Translations under genes and position numbers: made by a program
In this document: piece by piece, positions 24,729 through 32,503 of the stretch
How the letters are laid out: each line of letters starts with the position of its first letter
Position numbering within the stretch: the first letter of the stretch is position 1
Notes under the pieces: generated by a model
The model's database searches: none
What the model was told of the DNA's origin: nothing
What the model saw: only the letters and a program-made list of their open reading frames with translations
From: a virus
Direction: 5' to 3' (one strand)
IMG/VR virus record: IMGVR_UViG_3300050343_000255
Coordinates: 1-64,000 of that record
Length of the DNA: 64,000 nt

Positions 24729-25073
24729 ATGTTTATTAAATCAATCAGCACTATTGCTGCTGCTGTCCTCCTCAGTGTCAGCACATCAGCTAGTGCCACA
24801 AACTCAATGTTATCTTCCTGGTACGGTGGATATTTCCACGGCAGGACTACAGCGAACGGTGAAACTTACGATATGTACGGACTTACCGCCGCACATAAAA
24901 CGCTACCTTTCGGTACAAAGCTACGTGTCTGCTATCAAGGATGCGTGGACGTACGTATTAACGATCGTGGTCCTTACATTGGCAGTCGTGAGCTTGATCT
25001 CTCTTTCGGAGCAGCATCAGCAATCGGACTGATCAAACCAGGAGTTGACTATGTTTCTGTCAGCCATATCTGA
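24729..25073 (+). CDS. RlpA-like double-psi beta-barrel protein, secreted
   Basis: 114 residues. A signal peptide (SISTIAAAVLLSVSTSASA) precedes the RlpA-type domain: SWYGGYFHGRTTANGE, HKTLPFGTKLRV and RINDRGPYIGSRELDLS. RlpA proteins cleave or bind peptidoglycan, so this could act in the periplasm during lysis or host-wall remodelling. Single-domain length, no SPOR domain. Confidence 0.85.
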   Translation: MFIKSISTIAAAVLLSVSTSASATNSMLSSWYGGYFHGRTTANGETYDMYGLTAAHKTLPFGTKLRVCYQGCVDVRINDRGPYIGSRELDLSFGAASAIGLIKPGVDYVSVSHI

Positions 25074-25155
25074 CACAAATTTGTTGATTTCAATATATAG
25101 TAAATGCAAGCCTACTTACATTTTTGTAGAAGGCTTTATGTCAATAGGAGAATTT

Positions 25156-25314
25156 ATGTCTAGATCTGTCAAGCATGAAAAGACTCAAGGATTTCTTGAT
25201 CAAGTCAGCAAACTTCGAAAGATTCGTAGAGAAGCTAGAGAAGGTAAAGCACAAATGTTGACCGACGTTGAAACTTTGACTGGACTTGCATTTATTCCCG
25301 CTCAAGAATATTGA
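25156..25314 (+). CDS. Small basic protein
   Basis: 52 residues, with an AGGAG ribosome-binding site seven bases before ATG 25156, which decides the start. Charged helix (VSKLRKIRREAREGKAQM). Unknown function. Confidence 0.6.
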   Translation: MSRSVKHEKTQGFLDQVSKLRKIRREAREGKAQMLTDVETLTGLAFIPAQEY

Positions 25315-25316
25315 GC

Positions 25317-25337
25317 ACATATGCCTACGGTATATGT
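25317..25337 (+). promoter_or_regulatory. Hairpin upstream of psbA
   Basis: ACATATGCC-TAC-GGTATATGT forms nine pairs with one G-U just after the preceding stop codon. TATACT at 25356-25361 could be a -10 box for psbA, but no -35 is evident. Confidence 0.4.
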
Positions 25338-25415
25338 TTGTTTCATAACTTAATATATACTAGTAGGCTTTTTAAAGCTGAGTAATACCCACAAATACAC
25401 CGCACTATTAATCAA

Positions 25416-26495
25416 ATGGCTTCAACTGTTATGCAGCGCTCCGGCGCTAAGAGTAACTGGGAAGAGTTTTGTAAGTGGGTTACGAGTACCAACAACCGTC
25501 TGTATGTCGGTTGGTTTGGCATCCTCATGATCCCTACGCTCCTCGCAGCGACTATTTGTTTTGTTATCGCCTTCGTTGGCGCACCACCTGTAGATATTGA
25601 TGGCATTCGTGAACCAGTTGCTGGATCGCTCCTATATGGAAACAACATTGTATCGGGAGCAGTCGTCCCGTCTAGCAACGCAATCGGACTCCACTTCTAC
25701 CCAATCTGGGAAGCAGCAACCCTCGACGAATGGCTCTACAACGGAGGACCATTCCAACTCGTTGTCTTCCACTTCCTTATCGGTATCTACGCTTACATGG
25801 GACGAGAATGGGAACTTAGCTACCGGCTAGGTATGCGCCCATGGATTTTCGTAGCATATAGCGCACCTGTAGCAGCAGCGTCTGCCGTGTTTCTTGTCTA
25901 TCCCTTTGGACAAGGATCCTTCTCTGACGCAATGCCTTTGGGCATCTCCGGTACATTCAACTATATGTTGGTGTTCCAGGCAGAGCATAATATCCTCATG
26001 CATCCGTTCCACATGCTTGGTGTGGCTGGTGTCTTCGGCGGAAGTTTATTTTCTGCTATGCACGGTTCTCTTGTTACATCATCTCTCGTGCGTGAAACCA
26101 CGGAGCAAGTGTCACAGAACTATGGCTACAAGTTTGGTCAAGAAGAAGAGACCTACAACATCGTGGCAGCACATGGCTACTTCGGTCGCTTGATCTTCCA
26201 ATATGCTTCCTTCAACAATTCCCGTTCACTGCACTTCTTTTTAGCTGCGTGGCCGGTAGTTGGTATTTGGTTCACCGCTCTTGGCGTGTCAACCATGGCC
26301 TTCAACCTCAATGGCTTCAACTTCAACCAGTCAATTGTTCACGGCGGTCACGTCGTTAACACCTGGGCAGACATTCTGAACCGTGCAGGTCTTGGTCTTG
26401 AAGTAATGCATGAAAGGAACGCACACAATTTCCCATTGGATCTTGCGTCCGCTTCTACATCCCAAGTGGCTTTGACCGCTCCAAGTATCGGTTGA
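25416..26495 (+). CDS. psbA: Photosystem II D1 protein
   Basis: 359 residues, full length. The redox tyrosine lies in LVYPFGQG (Tyr162, equal to Tyr161 in standard numbering because of one extra N-terminal residue). [12 protein letters not shown] puts Glu at the position equal to 130, the high-light D1 form. HPFHMLGV supplies a chlorophyll His. The C-terminal [14 protein letters not shown] carries the processing site. D1 turns over fastest in light, and phage copies keep photosynthesis going during infection. No intron interrupts it. Its 3' end overlaps an antisense nuclease gene. Confidence 0.99.
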   Translation: MASTVMQRSGAKSNWEEFCKWVTSTNNRLYVGWFGILMIPTLLAATICFVIAFVGAPPVDIDGIREPVAGSLLYGNNIVSGAVVPSSNAIGLHFYPIWEAATLDEWLYNGGPFQLVVFHFLIGIYAYMGREWELSYRLGMRPWIFVAYSAPVAAASAVFLVYPFGQGSFSDAMPLGISGTFNYMLVFQAEHNILMHPFHMLGVAGVFGGSLFSAMHGSLVTSSLVRETTEQVSQNYGYKFGQEEETYNIVAAHGYFGRLIFQYASFNNSRSLHFFLAAWPVVGIWFTALGVSTMAFNLNGFNFNQSIVHGGHVVNTWADILNRAGLGLEVMHERNAHNFPLDLASASTSQVALTAPSIG

Positions 26496-26838
26496 GGTTA
26501 ATTAACCTTTGACCGTCATCATCTAACAAACCTAGGGCAGTGTTGCACTTATGACACAGTAAACCCCTAGGTTTTTCAGTATCGTGACAGTGGTCAATGC
26601 ATAAGCGTTCTTTAGAACCACAGACTTCACAAGCACCAGGTGCCAGTATTCTGTCAACCTCATCTTGTGTAAGCTTTAGCTTAAGTCTGATGCCACTATG
26701 TGGTCTCCAATTCTTCTTACGAACTTTAGTTGTGCATTTTTTGCACGCAGATTGCAGACCAACATTACCGGTTTTATAAGTTCTCTTATAGAAATTATCA
26801 TCTGATAATGATTGCCTGCATTCACAGCAGGTTTTCAC
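26455..26838 (-). CDS. HNH / endonuclease VII-type nuclease, antisense to psbA end
   Basis: 127 residues. Two cysteine pairs (CCECRQSL and CKKCTTK) near the N-terminus, then [17 protein letters not shown] and [17 protein letters not shown], the zinc-bound HNH core of the recombination endonuclease VII family. The last 41 bases of the gene lie inside the 3' end of psbA on the other strand. Free-standing nucleases of this type often home next to conserved genes. Resolution of DNA junctions is an alternative role. Confidence 0.88.
   Translation of the reverse strand: MKTCCECRQSLSDDNFYKRTYKTGNVGLQSACKKCTTKVRKKNWRPHSGIRLKLKLTQDEVDRILAPGACEVCGSKERLCIDHCHDTEKPRGLLCHKCNTALGLLDDDGQRLINLNRYLERSKPLGM
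26496..26507 (+). promoter_or_regulatory. Palindrome after psbA stop
   Basis: GGTTAATTAACC, a perfect 12-base palindrome one base after the psbA TGA, followed by TTTG; possibly a weak terminator, lying inside the antisense nuclease gene. Confidence 0.35.
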
Positions 26839-26883
26839 TTTAAATTATAGGTATCACTTACTCGCTAACTTTAACTCTTATAA

Positions 26884-27102
26884 ATGGCACATAGTGACTT
26901 TTTAAATCAATTAGCACTGGCTATGGAACAATTAGGTTTTACAAATGATGTTCCATTAGATATTGCTATTGCCGGATCTCAAACTTATGAGATTGAGGGA
27001 GCTGGCACAAAATGGGCTCCAACAAAAGGGACTCGTAAATACAACAAGGATGCATTTATTGTAATCCGCAAAGTAACTCCTGTTATATCATCAAATGCTT
27101 GA
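26884..27102 (+). CDS. Hypothetical protein
   Basis: 72 residues, helical N-terminus (FLNQLALAMEQLGFTNDVPL). First of a run of overlapping small genes before talC; stop overlaps the next start. No family recognised. Confidence 0.6.
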   Translation: MAHSDFLNQLALAMEQLGFTNDVPLDIAIAGSQTYEIEGAGTKWAPTKGTRKYNKDAFIVIRKVTPVISSNA

Positions 27103-27307
27103 ACTTCTTACCTACTACGTCATTGGCGGCGGACTACTTATTGGTGCCCCTGCTGTATTTTTCCTAATCGCTTTTATGCCTGCACTGCAGAATACAAAAG
27201 GTAGGATGGTTGGATACAAAGATCACAAACAATATGGCGATATCTCTTCCTATGAGAACTCACCATCTGATCAAACGAAGTTTTATCTAGTGTTATCCAA
27301 TGATTAA
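27095..27307 (+). CDS. Small membrane protein
   Basis: 70 residues with one N-terminal membrane helix (GGGLLIGAPAVFFLIAFMPA) and a hydrophilic tail. Overlaps both neighbours by eight bases. Could be holin-like or a photosynthesis-related membrane peptide; undecided. Confidence 0.6.
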   Translation: MLELLTYYVIGGGLLIGAPAVFFLIAFMPALQNTKGRMVGYKDHKQYGDISSYENSPSDQTKFYLVLSND

Positions 27308-27551
27308 AGCACTCTTCAGTCTTATGTTCTCTGCACTCATGTGGGTGCAAGTCCCACAGTGGAGTGATGACTGGAGTAAATGTGCTGTTGATGTACCTGA
27401 CGTTGCTTGTCATTGGTATATCACTGCACCGGATAGCACTATGGGTGAAGGCTTTAGCTGGGCTAATGCACCCTGGTTCTCTGTAGAAGGAATGAGAGAC
27501 ATTAGTAAATTAACAAGCACCGTTGAATCTCTTCAGCAAACACACTCGTGA
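27300..27551 (+). CDS. Small exported protein
   Basis: 83 residues. The N-terminus looks like a signal peptide (MIKALFSLMFSALMWVQ); the rest is Trp-rich with two Cys (CAVDVPDVACHWY) that could form a disulfide. Function unknown. Confidence 0.6.
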   Translation: MIKALFSLMFSALMWVQVPQWSDDWSKCAVDVPDVACHWYITAPDSTMGEGFSWANAPWFSVEGMRDISKLTSTVESLQQTHS

Positions 27552-27562
27552 TTATCTAATTA

Positions 27563-27736
27563 ATGACAGAAGTTAAATGCCTTGCAATGTCACTAGGCAT
27601 GTGGAAGATGCGACCAATCCGTATGCGTGTTCGCCCATTAACCAAAGATCCATCTGTAATTGCATCAAAGCTTTTGCTAAAGTTGCAACATAAAAATATG
27701 CATCAGCAGGATCTAGATAATGGAATTGTCAGTTGA
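27563..27736 (+). CDS. Tiny basic protein
   Basis: 57 residues, Met/Arg-rich (MSLGMWKMRPIRMRVRP). Overlaps the next gene out of frame. Unknown function. Confidence 0.5.
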   Translation: MTEVKCLAMSLGMWKMRPIRMRVRPLTKDPSVIASKLLLKLQHKNMHQQDLDNGIVS

Positions 27737-27872
27737 ACAACTGCAAGATGTGATGCATGCAATTAGGTATTATCAATATCATCATGTCAGCATCAATAAT
27801 CCTCGTTATGAGGAATATTCAAATATATTAAAGCTACTAGCAAAAGAAAAACATAATGCGAATCTTTCTTGA
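27720..27872 (+). CDS. Tiny protein overlapping talC start
   Basis: 50 residues, Tyr/His-rich (HAIRYYQYHHVSINNPRYEE). The stop lies 17 bases inside talC, suggesting coupled translation. Unknown function. Confidence 0.5.
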   Translation: MELSVEQLQDVMHAIRYYQYHHVSINNPRYEEYSNILKLLAKEKHNANLS

Positions 27873-28530
27873 TACCGCAAACGTTGAAGATGTAGCAAAG
27901 CACTTTCTCACTGGACTAATTGATGGTGTCACTACTAACCCAACACTAATTAGAAAGTCAGGCAAAGAGCCTACTGATGTCTACAAGGAACTATCTCAAA
28001 TAGGTGTTCGTGATATCAGCATGGAAGTGTATGGGAGTGCAAAAGAAATGTATGAGACAGGCAAACAGCTTGCTCATGATTTCAATGGCGTTGCCACAAT
28101 CAAACTACCGATGACTAGATGTGGATTGCTTGCTTGTAAAGAGCTATCAAAAGATCACATCCGAACTAATGTCACGTTAGTATTCACAATTCCTCAAGCA
28201 ATTCTTGCAGCAAAAGCTGGTGCAACTTACGTTTCACCTTTTGTTGGACGACTAGATGATCAACAAGTGTCTGGTCTTGAAGTTGTCAGAGGAATTAAAG
28301 GATTGTATGCAGCAAAACATGTGGACACACAAGTTCTAGCTGCTTCAATTCGTAGTGTGCATAGAGCAGTCAGATCTTTCTATAACGGAGCTGATGTTGT
28401 GACTATGCCCCCTTCAGTGTTTGAGGATATGTATAAGCATATTCTTACTGATGCTGGATTAGAAATCTTTGAACAAGATATCGCACAAATCAAGTGCAAT
28501 AGTGTAAACTTTATTAAGGAATATAAATAA
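27856..28530 (+). CDS. talC: Transaldolase (TalC type)
   Basis: 224 residues, the short TalC/fructose-6-phosphate-aldolase length. MRIFLDTANVEDV opens the barrel, GVTTNPTLIRKSG is the next family block, and the Schiff-base Lys lies in VATIKLPMT. YVSPFVGRLDD follows. Phage TalC drives the pentose phosphate pathway to make NADPH and ribose for nucleotide synthesis, matching nrdAB and thyX downstream. It is followed by hli two bases on. Confidence 0.98.
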   Translation: MRIFLDTANVEDVAKHFLTGLIDGVTTNPTLIRKSGKEPTDVYKELSQIGVRDISMEVYGSAKEMYETGKQLAHDFNGVATIKLPMTRCGLLACKELSKDHIRTNVTLVFTIPQAILAAKAGATYVSPFVGRLDDQQVSGLEVVRGIKGLYAAKHVDTQVLAASIRSVHRAVRSFYNGADVVTMPPSVFEDMYKHILTDAGLEIFEQDIAQIKCNSVNFIKEYK

Positions 28531-28531
28531 A

Positions 28532-28723
28532 ATGACCGTAACTAATGAAGATCAAGGACGCCAAAACGTCTTTGCAAAAGAACCACAAATGCAAGTAATG
28601 GAGGTTACTGTGACTCACAACGAAAAAGCTGAAATGATGAATGGACGATTTGCAATGATTGGTGTCATTGCTGCTCTTGGTGCATACGCATTGACAGGAC
28701 AAATCATTCCTGGCATCTGGTAA
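28532..28723 (+). CDS. hli: High-light-inducible protein
   Basis: 63 residues. The chlorophyll-binding helix motif is EKAEMMNGRFAMIG, followed by VIAALGAYALTG. Hli proteins bind chlorophyll and protect photosystems. Directly follows talC and is probably co-transcribed; psbA lies 2 kb upstream. Confidence 0.97.
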   Translation: MTVTNEDQGRQNVFAKEPQMQVMEVTVTHNEKAEMMNGRFAMIGVIAALGAYALTGQIIPGIW

Positions 28724-28771
28724 TTCATATTATTAGATAGCATTTACACAAATAACTTATAGGACAAGATC

Positions 28772-28903
28772 ATGACACTAGGTGACGAAGCAGCTCAACG
28801 AAATACAAGAACTGATCAACGGTCAGTACAACCAGTTACACCTCCTACTGCACCAGCAAAAGTAGAAGAACCGGATTCAGCTCCATCTTCTAAAGAAGAA
28901 TAG
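28772..28903 (+). CDS. Tiny Pro/Glu-rich protein
   Basis: 43 residues, RSVQPVTPPTAPAKVEEP in the middle; likely disordered. Unknown function. Confidence 0.42.
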   Translation: MTLGDEAAQRNTRTDQRSVQPVTPPTAPAKVEEPDSAPSSKEE

Positions 28904-28943
28904 ATTTACATTGTTAAACTAAATGTAGTATTCAATTTAAATT

Positions 28944-29681
28944 ATGTCTGCTGCAGAGGAAAATACTCGACGAATGCGAATGACCGCCAAAACTGGTACT
29001 CGCAATGTTAATAAGGTTACTATCAGTAACGTAGGTAATTCCTCGTCGTCTTCGACTAGCAACTCTAGTTCTAGTTCTAGTACTAAGCCTGAATCAAAAT
29101 CTAGTCCTAAGACTGAATCAAAAGCTAGTCCTAAGACTGAATCAAAAGCTAGTCCAAAGACTGAATCAAAACCTGAAACTAAATCAGAAGCTAAGTCTGA
29201 TAATAAGTCCCAAGGGAAATCAGATAGCACTAGGCAAAAAAAACTAGCTGAAGAAGCTAAAGCAAGGAAGGATTCTAAAGGTCCTAATAAGCCTGCAGTT
29301 GAGAAACCTTCAGGAATGGCAGTCAAAGAAGGTCGGCCATCATCTAAACGTTCAAGGCGTGTAAAGAAACTTACAAGAAAGCTTTCGATGGCGATGAAAA
29401 AGCGTCGCAAGCGTATTAAACGTAAGCTCAAAAAACTTGGAGCTAAAACATCTACAAGGCAGGCTAAAAAATCTGTCAGACAGAAAAGACGCACTAAGCG
29501 TATGGCTAGACGAGCAGCAATGCGAACACGGCAAATGCGTGCAAAACGTGCTCCAATGAAGTCACGTCCAAGGCGCTCACGTCCTATGAGGTCACGTCCT
29601 ATGAGGTCACGTCCTATGAGGTCACGTCCAATGCGTTCACGTCGTATGTCACGTAGAGGTGGACGTCGGATGAGGCGTTGA
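28944..29681 (+). CDS. Protamine/histone H1-like highly basic protein
   Basis: 245 residues. Residues 30-60 are Ser-rich, then three tandem SPKTESKA-type repeats, then a long Lys/Arg-rich second half (MKKRRKRIKRKLKKLGAK). The C-terminus is a tandem array of RPMRS-type pentapeptides. There is little hydrophobic core. Proteins like this condense DNA; it might pack phage DNA in the head or coat host DNA. I know of no family name. Confidence 0.7.
   Translation: MSAAEENTRRMRMTAKTGTRNVNKVTISNVGNSSSSSTSNSSSSSSTKPESKSSPKTESKASPKTESKASPKTESKPETKSEAKSDNKSQGKSDSTRQKKLAEEAKARKDSKGPNKPAVEKPSGMAVKEGRPSSKRSRRVKKLTRKLSMAMKKRRKRIKRKLKKLGAKTSTRQAKKSVRQKRRTKRMARRAAMRTRQMRAKRAPMKSRPRRSRPMRSRPMRSRPMRSRPMRSRRMSRRGGRRMRR
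29102..29172 (+). repeat. 24-base coding tandem repeat
   Basis: About three copies of a 24-base unit (AGTCCTAAGACTGAATCAAA core), encoding the SPKTESKA repeats of the basic protein. Confidence 0.75.
29566..29640 (+). repeat. 15-base coding tandem repeat
   Basis: Five units close to GTCCTATGAGGTCAC encode the RPMRS repeats. The three central units are identical in DNA, so recent slippage or recombination is likely. Confidence 0.8.
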
Positions 29682-29717
29682 TTATCTTTAATTAGTTAAG
29701 TAAATCTAATAGAGCAA

Positions 29718-29749
29718 CCATAGCCGCCGATTGGCGGCTATATTTATGG
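29718..29749 (+). terminator. Nested hairpin after the basic-protein gene
   Basis: TAGCCGCC-GATT-GGCGGCTA inside CCATA/TATGG arms. No long T-run. Confidence 0.5.
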
Positions 29750-29784
29750 AGTGGAGCAGAGCTCCGTAGTTTATATATCTATCA

Positions 29785-29952
29785 ATGGAAATATCCAGAG
29801 AACTGTCTACAGAGATCAAGGAAGTCATCGAAGATACTGTCCAGTACTTCTGTGACCAAAACACTGTTTCCGGTGAACTCACTTGGATTCTTGTCGAATG
29901 TCTAGCTACAGCAAAGCTTGCTGAGCTAAGAGGTGAGCTCGCCCCTGTTTAA
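29785..29952 (+). CDS. Tiny acidic helical protein
   Basis: 55 residues (ELSTEIKEVIEDTVQYFCDQ), helical. Its TAA shares a base with the next ATG. Unknown function. Confidence 0.55.
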   Translation: MEISRELSTEIKEVIEDTVQYFCDQNTVSGELTWILVECLATAKLAELRGELAPV

Positions 29953-30116
29953 TGAGCGATACAAAAGAGCTTTCAAGGTTGTTCTTACACTTTCTTGAAC
30001 AGTTGATACTCCAGCATGAAGCTGAGGATCCACAAGCTGTCTATCAAACTTGTGCTGACTTATGTCAACGTAATGCAAATAGACTGACTTCTTTAGATCC
30101 AGAACGAAACAAATAA
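29952..30116 (+). CDS. Tiny helical protein
   Basis: 54 residues (LSRLFLHFLEQLILQHEAED), helical. Coupled to the previous gene by TAATG. Unknown function. Confidence 0.55.
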   Translation: MSDTKELSRLFLHFLEQLILQHEAEDPQAVYQTCADLCQRNANRLTSLDPERNK

Positions 30117-30123
30117 CCATACT

Positions 30124-30163
30124 GCCGCTTATCAGCGGCTGTATTTTCTAATGCCCTTTTGGG
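30124..30163 (+). promoter_or_regulatory. Double hairpin intergenic element
   Basis: GCCGC-TTATCA-GCGGC followed by GCCC-TTTT-GGGC and TTTGTCACTTA, the same composite as at 15005-15045. Confidence 0.55.
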
Positions 30164-30188
30164 CTTTGTCACTTACTAACAAACTCAC

Positions 30189-30830
30189 ATGACCATGCTC
30201 GTAGATAGTTCTGCAATTGTTGCTGACCTCGTATCAGGTGGAGAAGCACCTGAAATCAATATGATGATCGGCATCGGTGTAGTCAAAGAAAGCGAAGCTG
30301 TACTATTTCACTACATCGGCAACGATGAAAAGCCTGCTGCCTTGATGACAAAAGCTGGAAAGCCTTTGACTCGTCTTGGGAGTGTCAGGCTTGTCGATAT
30401 TGATATTGTCACTGGTATTGGCACAGAAAATGCCACCAAACTCAATGTCATTCTTGAATCAAATCATGGCAACAGAATCCTAGTCACTTCAGGTATTCAA
30501 ACCTGGTGGACAACGTGTGTCATTGCAGGGCTTTTTGGACTACTCCAAAACGGTTTGATTGATACACCATTCAACCTTGATTCGTATCGTGGGAATCTTG
30601 GTCGTAAGCCTATCTTTGCTTCGATTCGTTCAGGTCAGGTCTACTCTGATCAAGATCTTTATGCACTCCTCAAGCAAGATCGCACCGGAAAATACTGGGA
30701 TTCATATGAATTAAATGTGTCTGCTGTTGTTAAAACACTGAAGGAGGCATTGAACACAACGGTTGATTCTGACACTTCTGTTGAAGCCGTTGATGTTCAA
30801 GTCGAAGAGACTGTTGGAGCTGACTTCTGA
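30189..30830 (+). CDS. Hypothetical protein with acidic C-terminus
   Basis: 213 residues. Beta-rich body (GIGVVKESEAVLFHYIG) with a conserved-looking LESNHGNRILVTSGIQTWW, and an acidic tail (VEAVDVQVEETVGADF) like those of SSB-type replication proteins. No family recognised. Follows the double-hairpin leader and overlaps the next start (TGATG). Confidence 0.62.
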   Translation: MTMLVDSSAIVADLVSGGEAPEINMMIGIGVVKESEAVLFHYIGNDEKPAALMTKAGKPLTRLGSVRLVDIDIVTGIGTENATKLNVILESNHGNRILVTSGIQTWWTTCVIAGLFGLLQNGLIDTPFNLDSYRGNLGRKPIFASIRSGQVYSDQDLYALLKQDRTGKYWDSYELNVSAVVKTLKEALNTTVDSDTSVEAVDVQVEETVGADF

Positions 30831-31336
30831 TGGGAGCTGCATCTGAGCGTCGTGCATTGCTGTTGGAAGCGGATGATTCATATGATCCGTTTCTAACTGT
30901 TGATGTCAACGAATATCTAATTGATGAGTTCAAGACACTGACAGCCAAGCAGAGGCAATCTGTTTGGCACTTGTGTCAGAACGATGAAAACTTCAGCTAC
31001 GATGCCATCCATGATCAAATCGATGATTGGGTGTATGAATATGCTGAATCTAATCCTGATGTTGTATTAGAATCTTCAACTGATGATTCTGAACTAACTG
31101 AAGAAGAAGAAGAGGAGGAAGAAGAAGAATACGATCAAATTATTTACGATCTTATGAGTACACATTTGGAAAACGAATGGCCAGATCTTTCAGAGGAACA
31201 AGTAGATGCTATTAGCAATTCACTTGTTGACAAACAAGATGAGCTAAAAGATTTCTTTGATACTTTTGTCTATGACTATGCAAAAGAATCGGACTCTACT
31301 ATCGATGTTTCTGAAATGGAAGAAACTTCTGAATGA
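30830..31336 (+). CDS. Highly acidic protein with poly-Glu tract
   Basis: 168 residues. A run of ten Glu lies near the middle (about residues 90-99), and Asp/Glu dominate throughout (DDWVYEYAESNPDVVLE). Two similar segments flank the tract (YDAIHDQIDDWVYEYA and LKDFFDTFVYDYAK), hinting at an internal duplication. Acidic proteins can mimic DNA and block DNA-binding proteins, but nothing here proves that. Confidence 0.62.
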   Translation: MGAASERRALLLEADDSYDPFLTVDVNEYLIDEFKTLTAKQRQSVWHLCQNDENFSYDAIHDQIDDWVYEYAESNPDVVLESSTDDSELTEEEEEEEEEEYDQIIYDLMSTHLENEWPDLSEEQVDAISNSLVDKQDELKDFFDTFVYDYAKESDSTIDVSEMEETSE

Positions 31337-31527
31337 CAATGGATTCGATTGCTCACTTACGAGCAACACGTAGGTACATCACTTCAATGATGCTCAACCT
31401 GCCTATTCAACCAACTGAGACAAGCGTTGCAACATTACTTGTAATGCTTGATCATTTTTCTGCTTACCCTGATGAATACTTAGAGCTTCTCAATGACAAC
31501 CAATTCTCAACTAGAAAAAGTTCCTGA
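31333..31527 (+). CDS. Small hypothetical protein
   Basis: 64 residues, helical with TSVATLLVMLDHFSAYPDEY. Overlaps both neighbours. Unknown function. Confidence 0.52.
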   Translation: MTMDSIAHLRATRRYITSMMLNLPIQPTETSVATLLVMLDHFSAYPDEYLELLNDNQFSTRKSS

Positions 31528-31723
31528 TTATGACGTCCTCGATGTCGTATTGCTGTGTCACGCAGCATTGGCCCAAGACTCACCAGAGTTTCCTACGGTC
31601 TATCTCAACCAGATACTCAACATCATGTTTGGTTATCTCACTAGCGATCAGCGCAAGGAAGTCGAAGTGTACCTTGCTGAAAAGAAGTATCTGCCACCTT
31701 TGAAATTACATCTACCTAACTGA
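31493..31723 (+). CDS. Small hypothetical protein
   Basis: 76 residues, helical (VVLLCHAALAQDSPEFPTVY). Starts inside the previous gene in another frame; stop shares a base with the next ATG. Unknown function. Confidence 0.55.
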   Translation: MTTNSQLEKVPDYDVLDVVLLCHAALAQDSPEFPTVYLNQILNIMFGYLTSDQRKEVEVYLAEKKYLPPLKLHLPN

Positions 31724-31905
31724 TGAAAGACTACGACGTAGTTTATATCGATAAAAATGGGAACAAACAAACATTTGTTGTTACCTCAATAGATACAAAT
31801 ACAGCGATTGCAAACACACTAGAACTTTGTTCTGACTGTCGTCGTGTAATTCGTTGTAAGCCGATCACCTATAAAGATAATGAAGCTAACAAAACAGAAT
31901 CTTGA
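31723..31905 (+). CDS. Small hypothetical protein
   Basis: 60 residues, beta-alpha-beta like (YDVVYIDKNGNKQTFVVTSI) with a CSDC motif in the second half. Unknown function. Confidence 0.55.
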   Translation: MKDYDVVYIDKNGNKQTFVVTSIDTNTAIANTLELCSDCRRVIRCKPITYKDNEANKTES

Positions 31906-32047
31906 TTTCCTTGATGACTTGTTTGACAAGTTACTCAAGAATACTGATAAAGAGATGATTGATCTACATGAGGATGATGCTTGTGTAGATCACATCGAAT
32001 TTGAAAAACTTTCTAACACTGATTCTACTGATGCGACTTCAAACTGA
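31880..32047 (+). CDS. Tiny acidic protein
   Basis: 55 residues, Asp/Glu/Leu-rich helix (LDFLDDLFDKLLKNTDKEM). Overlaps neighbours at both ends. Unknown function. Confidence 0.5.
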   Translation: MKLTKQNLDFLDDLFDKLLKNTDKEMIDLHEDDACVDHIEFEKLSNTDSTDATSN

Positions 32048-32336
32048 AATGGAAGCAGTGCCTGTAACTCAACCTGAGCTGCGCACTGTTTTCGATCCTG
32101 CAACATCTACTCCTGTTGATCACCTTGCTTATGACGCTGAGATTCAGTACAAACGCAAGCCACCAGCTGTACGGATGATTATGTGCAGTCGTCTCGACAG
32201 AGTGAATGTTGGTGAGCCTGTCATGATTTCCTATCACATGGGCATGCGTTGCTATCAGCACTCTCGACATTTAGTAATATCGAATGAAGAGAATTGTATC
32301 GGTGGGTTTTATTTCACTGATGGTACAGAAGCATGA
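32031..32336 (+). CDS. Hypothetical protein
   Basis: 101 residues from ATG 32031; ATG 32049 is also possible. Beta-rich (AEIQYKRKPPAVRMIM, HLVISNEENCIGGFYF). Unknown function. Confidence 0.55.
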   Translation: MRLQTEMEAVPVTQPELRTVFDPATSTPVDHLAYDAEIQYKRKPPAVRMIMCSRLDRVNVGEPVMISYHMGMRCYQHSRHLVISNEENCIGGFYFTDGTEA

Positions 32337-32503
32337 AAACTTTCATAGAAAGTTTCTTACTTGACTACATAGCAGACAATCCAGAATGTCCATTATCTGC
32401 TGACGACATACCTGTTGTCACTGAATACATGTGGATGAATTTTGATTGTAGTGATATGTACTATCAGTTTGAACGCTTACTTTCTGCTTACTTTGCTAAA
32501 TAA
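32333..32503 (+). CDS. Tiny acidic aromatic protein
   Basis: 56 residues (DYIADNPECPLSADDIPVV), helical with many aromatics. ATGA overlap upstream, TAATG overlap downstream: a tightly coupled operon. Unknown function. Confidence 0.55.
   Translation: MKTFIESFLLDYIADNPECPLSADDIPVVTEYMWMNFDCSDMYYQFERLLSAYFAK

Noticed and set aside
25317-25415. Known psbA leader RNA (PhotoRC type)
   Set aside because: A hairpin is present, but I could not match the published motif from sequence alone.
25416-26495. Group I intron in psbA, as in some cyanophages
   Set aside because: The D1 frame is continuous with no insertion; only an antisense nuclease gene overlaps the end.
28937-29494. 185-codon minus-strand frame
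   Set aside because: Shadow of the Ser/Lys-repeat basic protein; it merely mirrors the repeats.
29102-29640. CRISPR-like or regulatory repeat array
   Set aside because: The repeats keep the reading frame, have no spacers and encode the repeated peptides of the basic protein.
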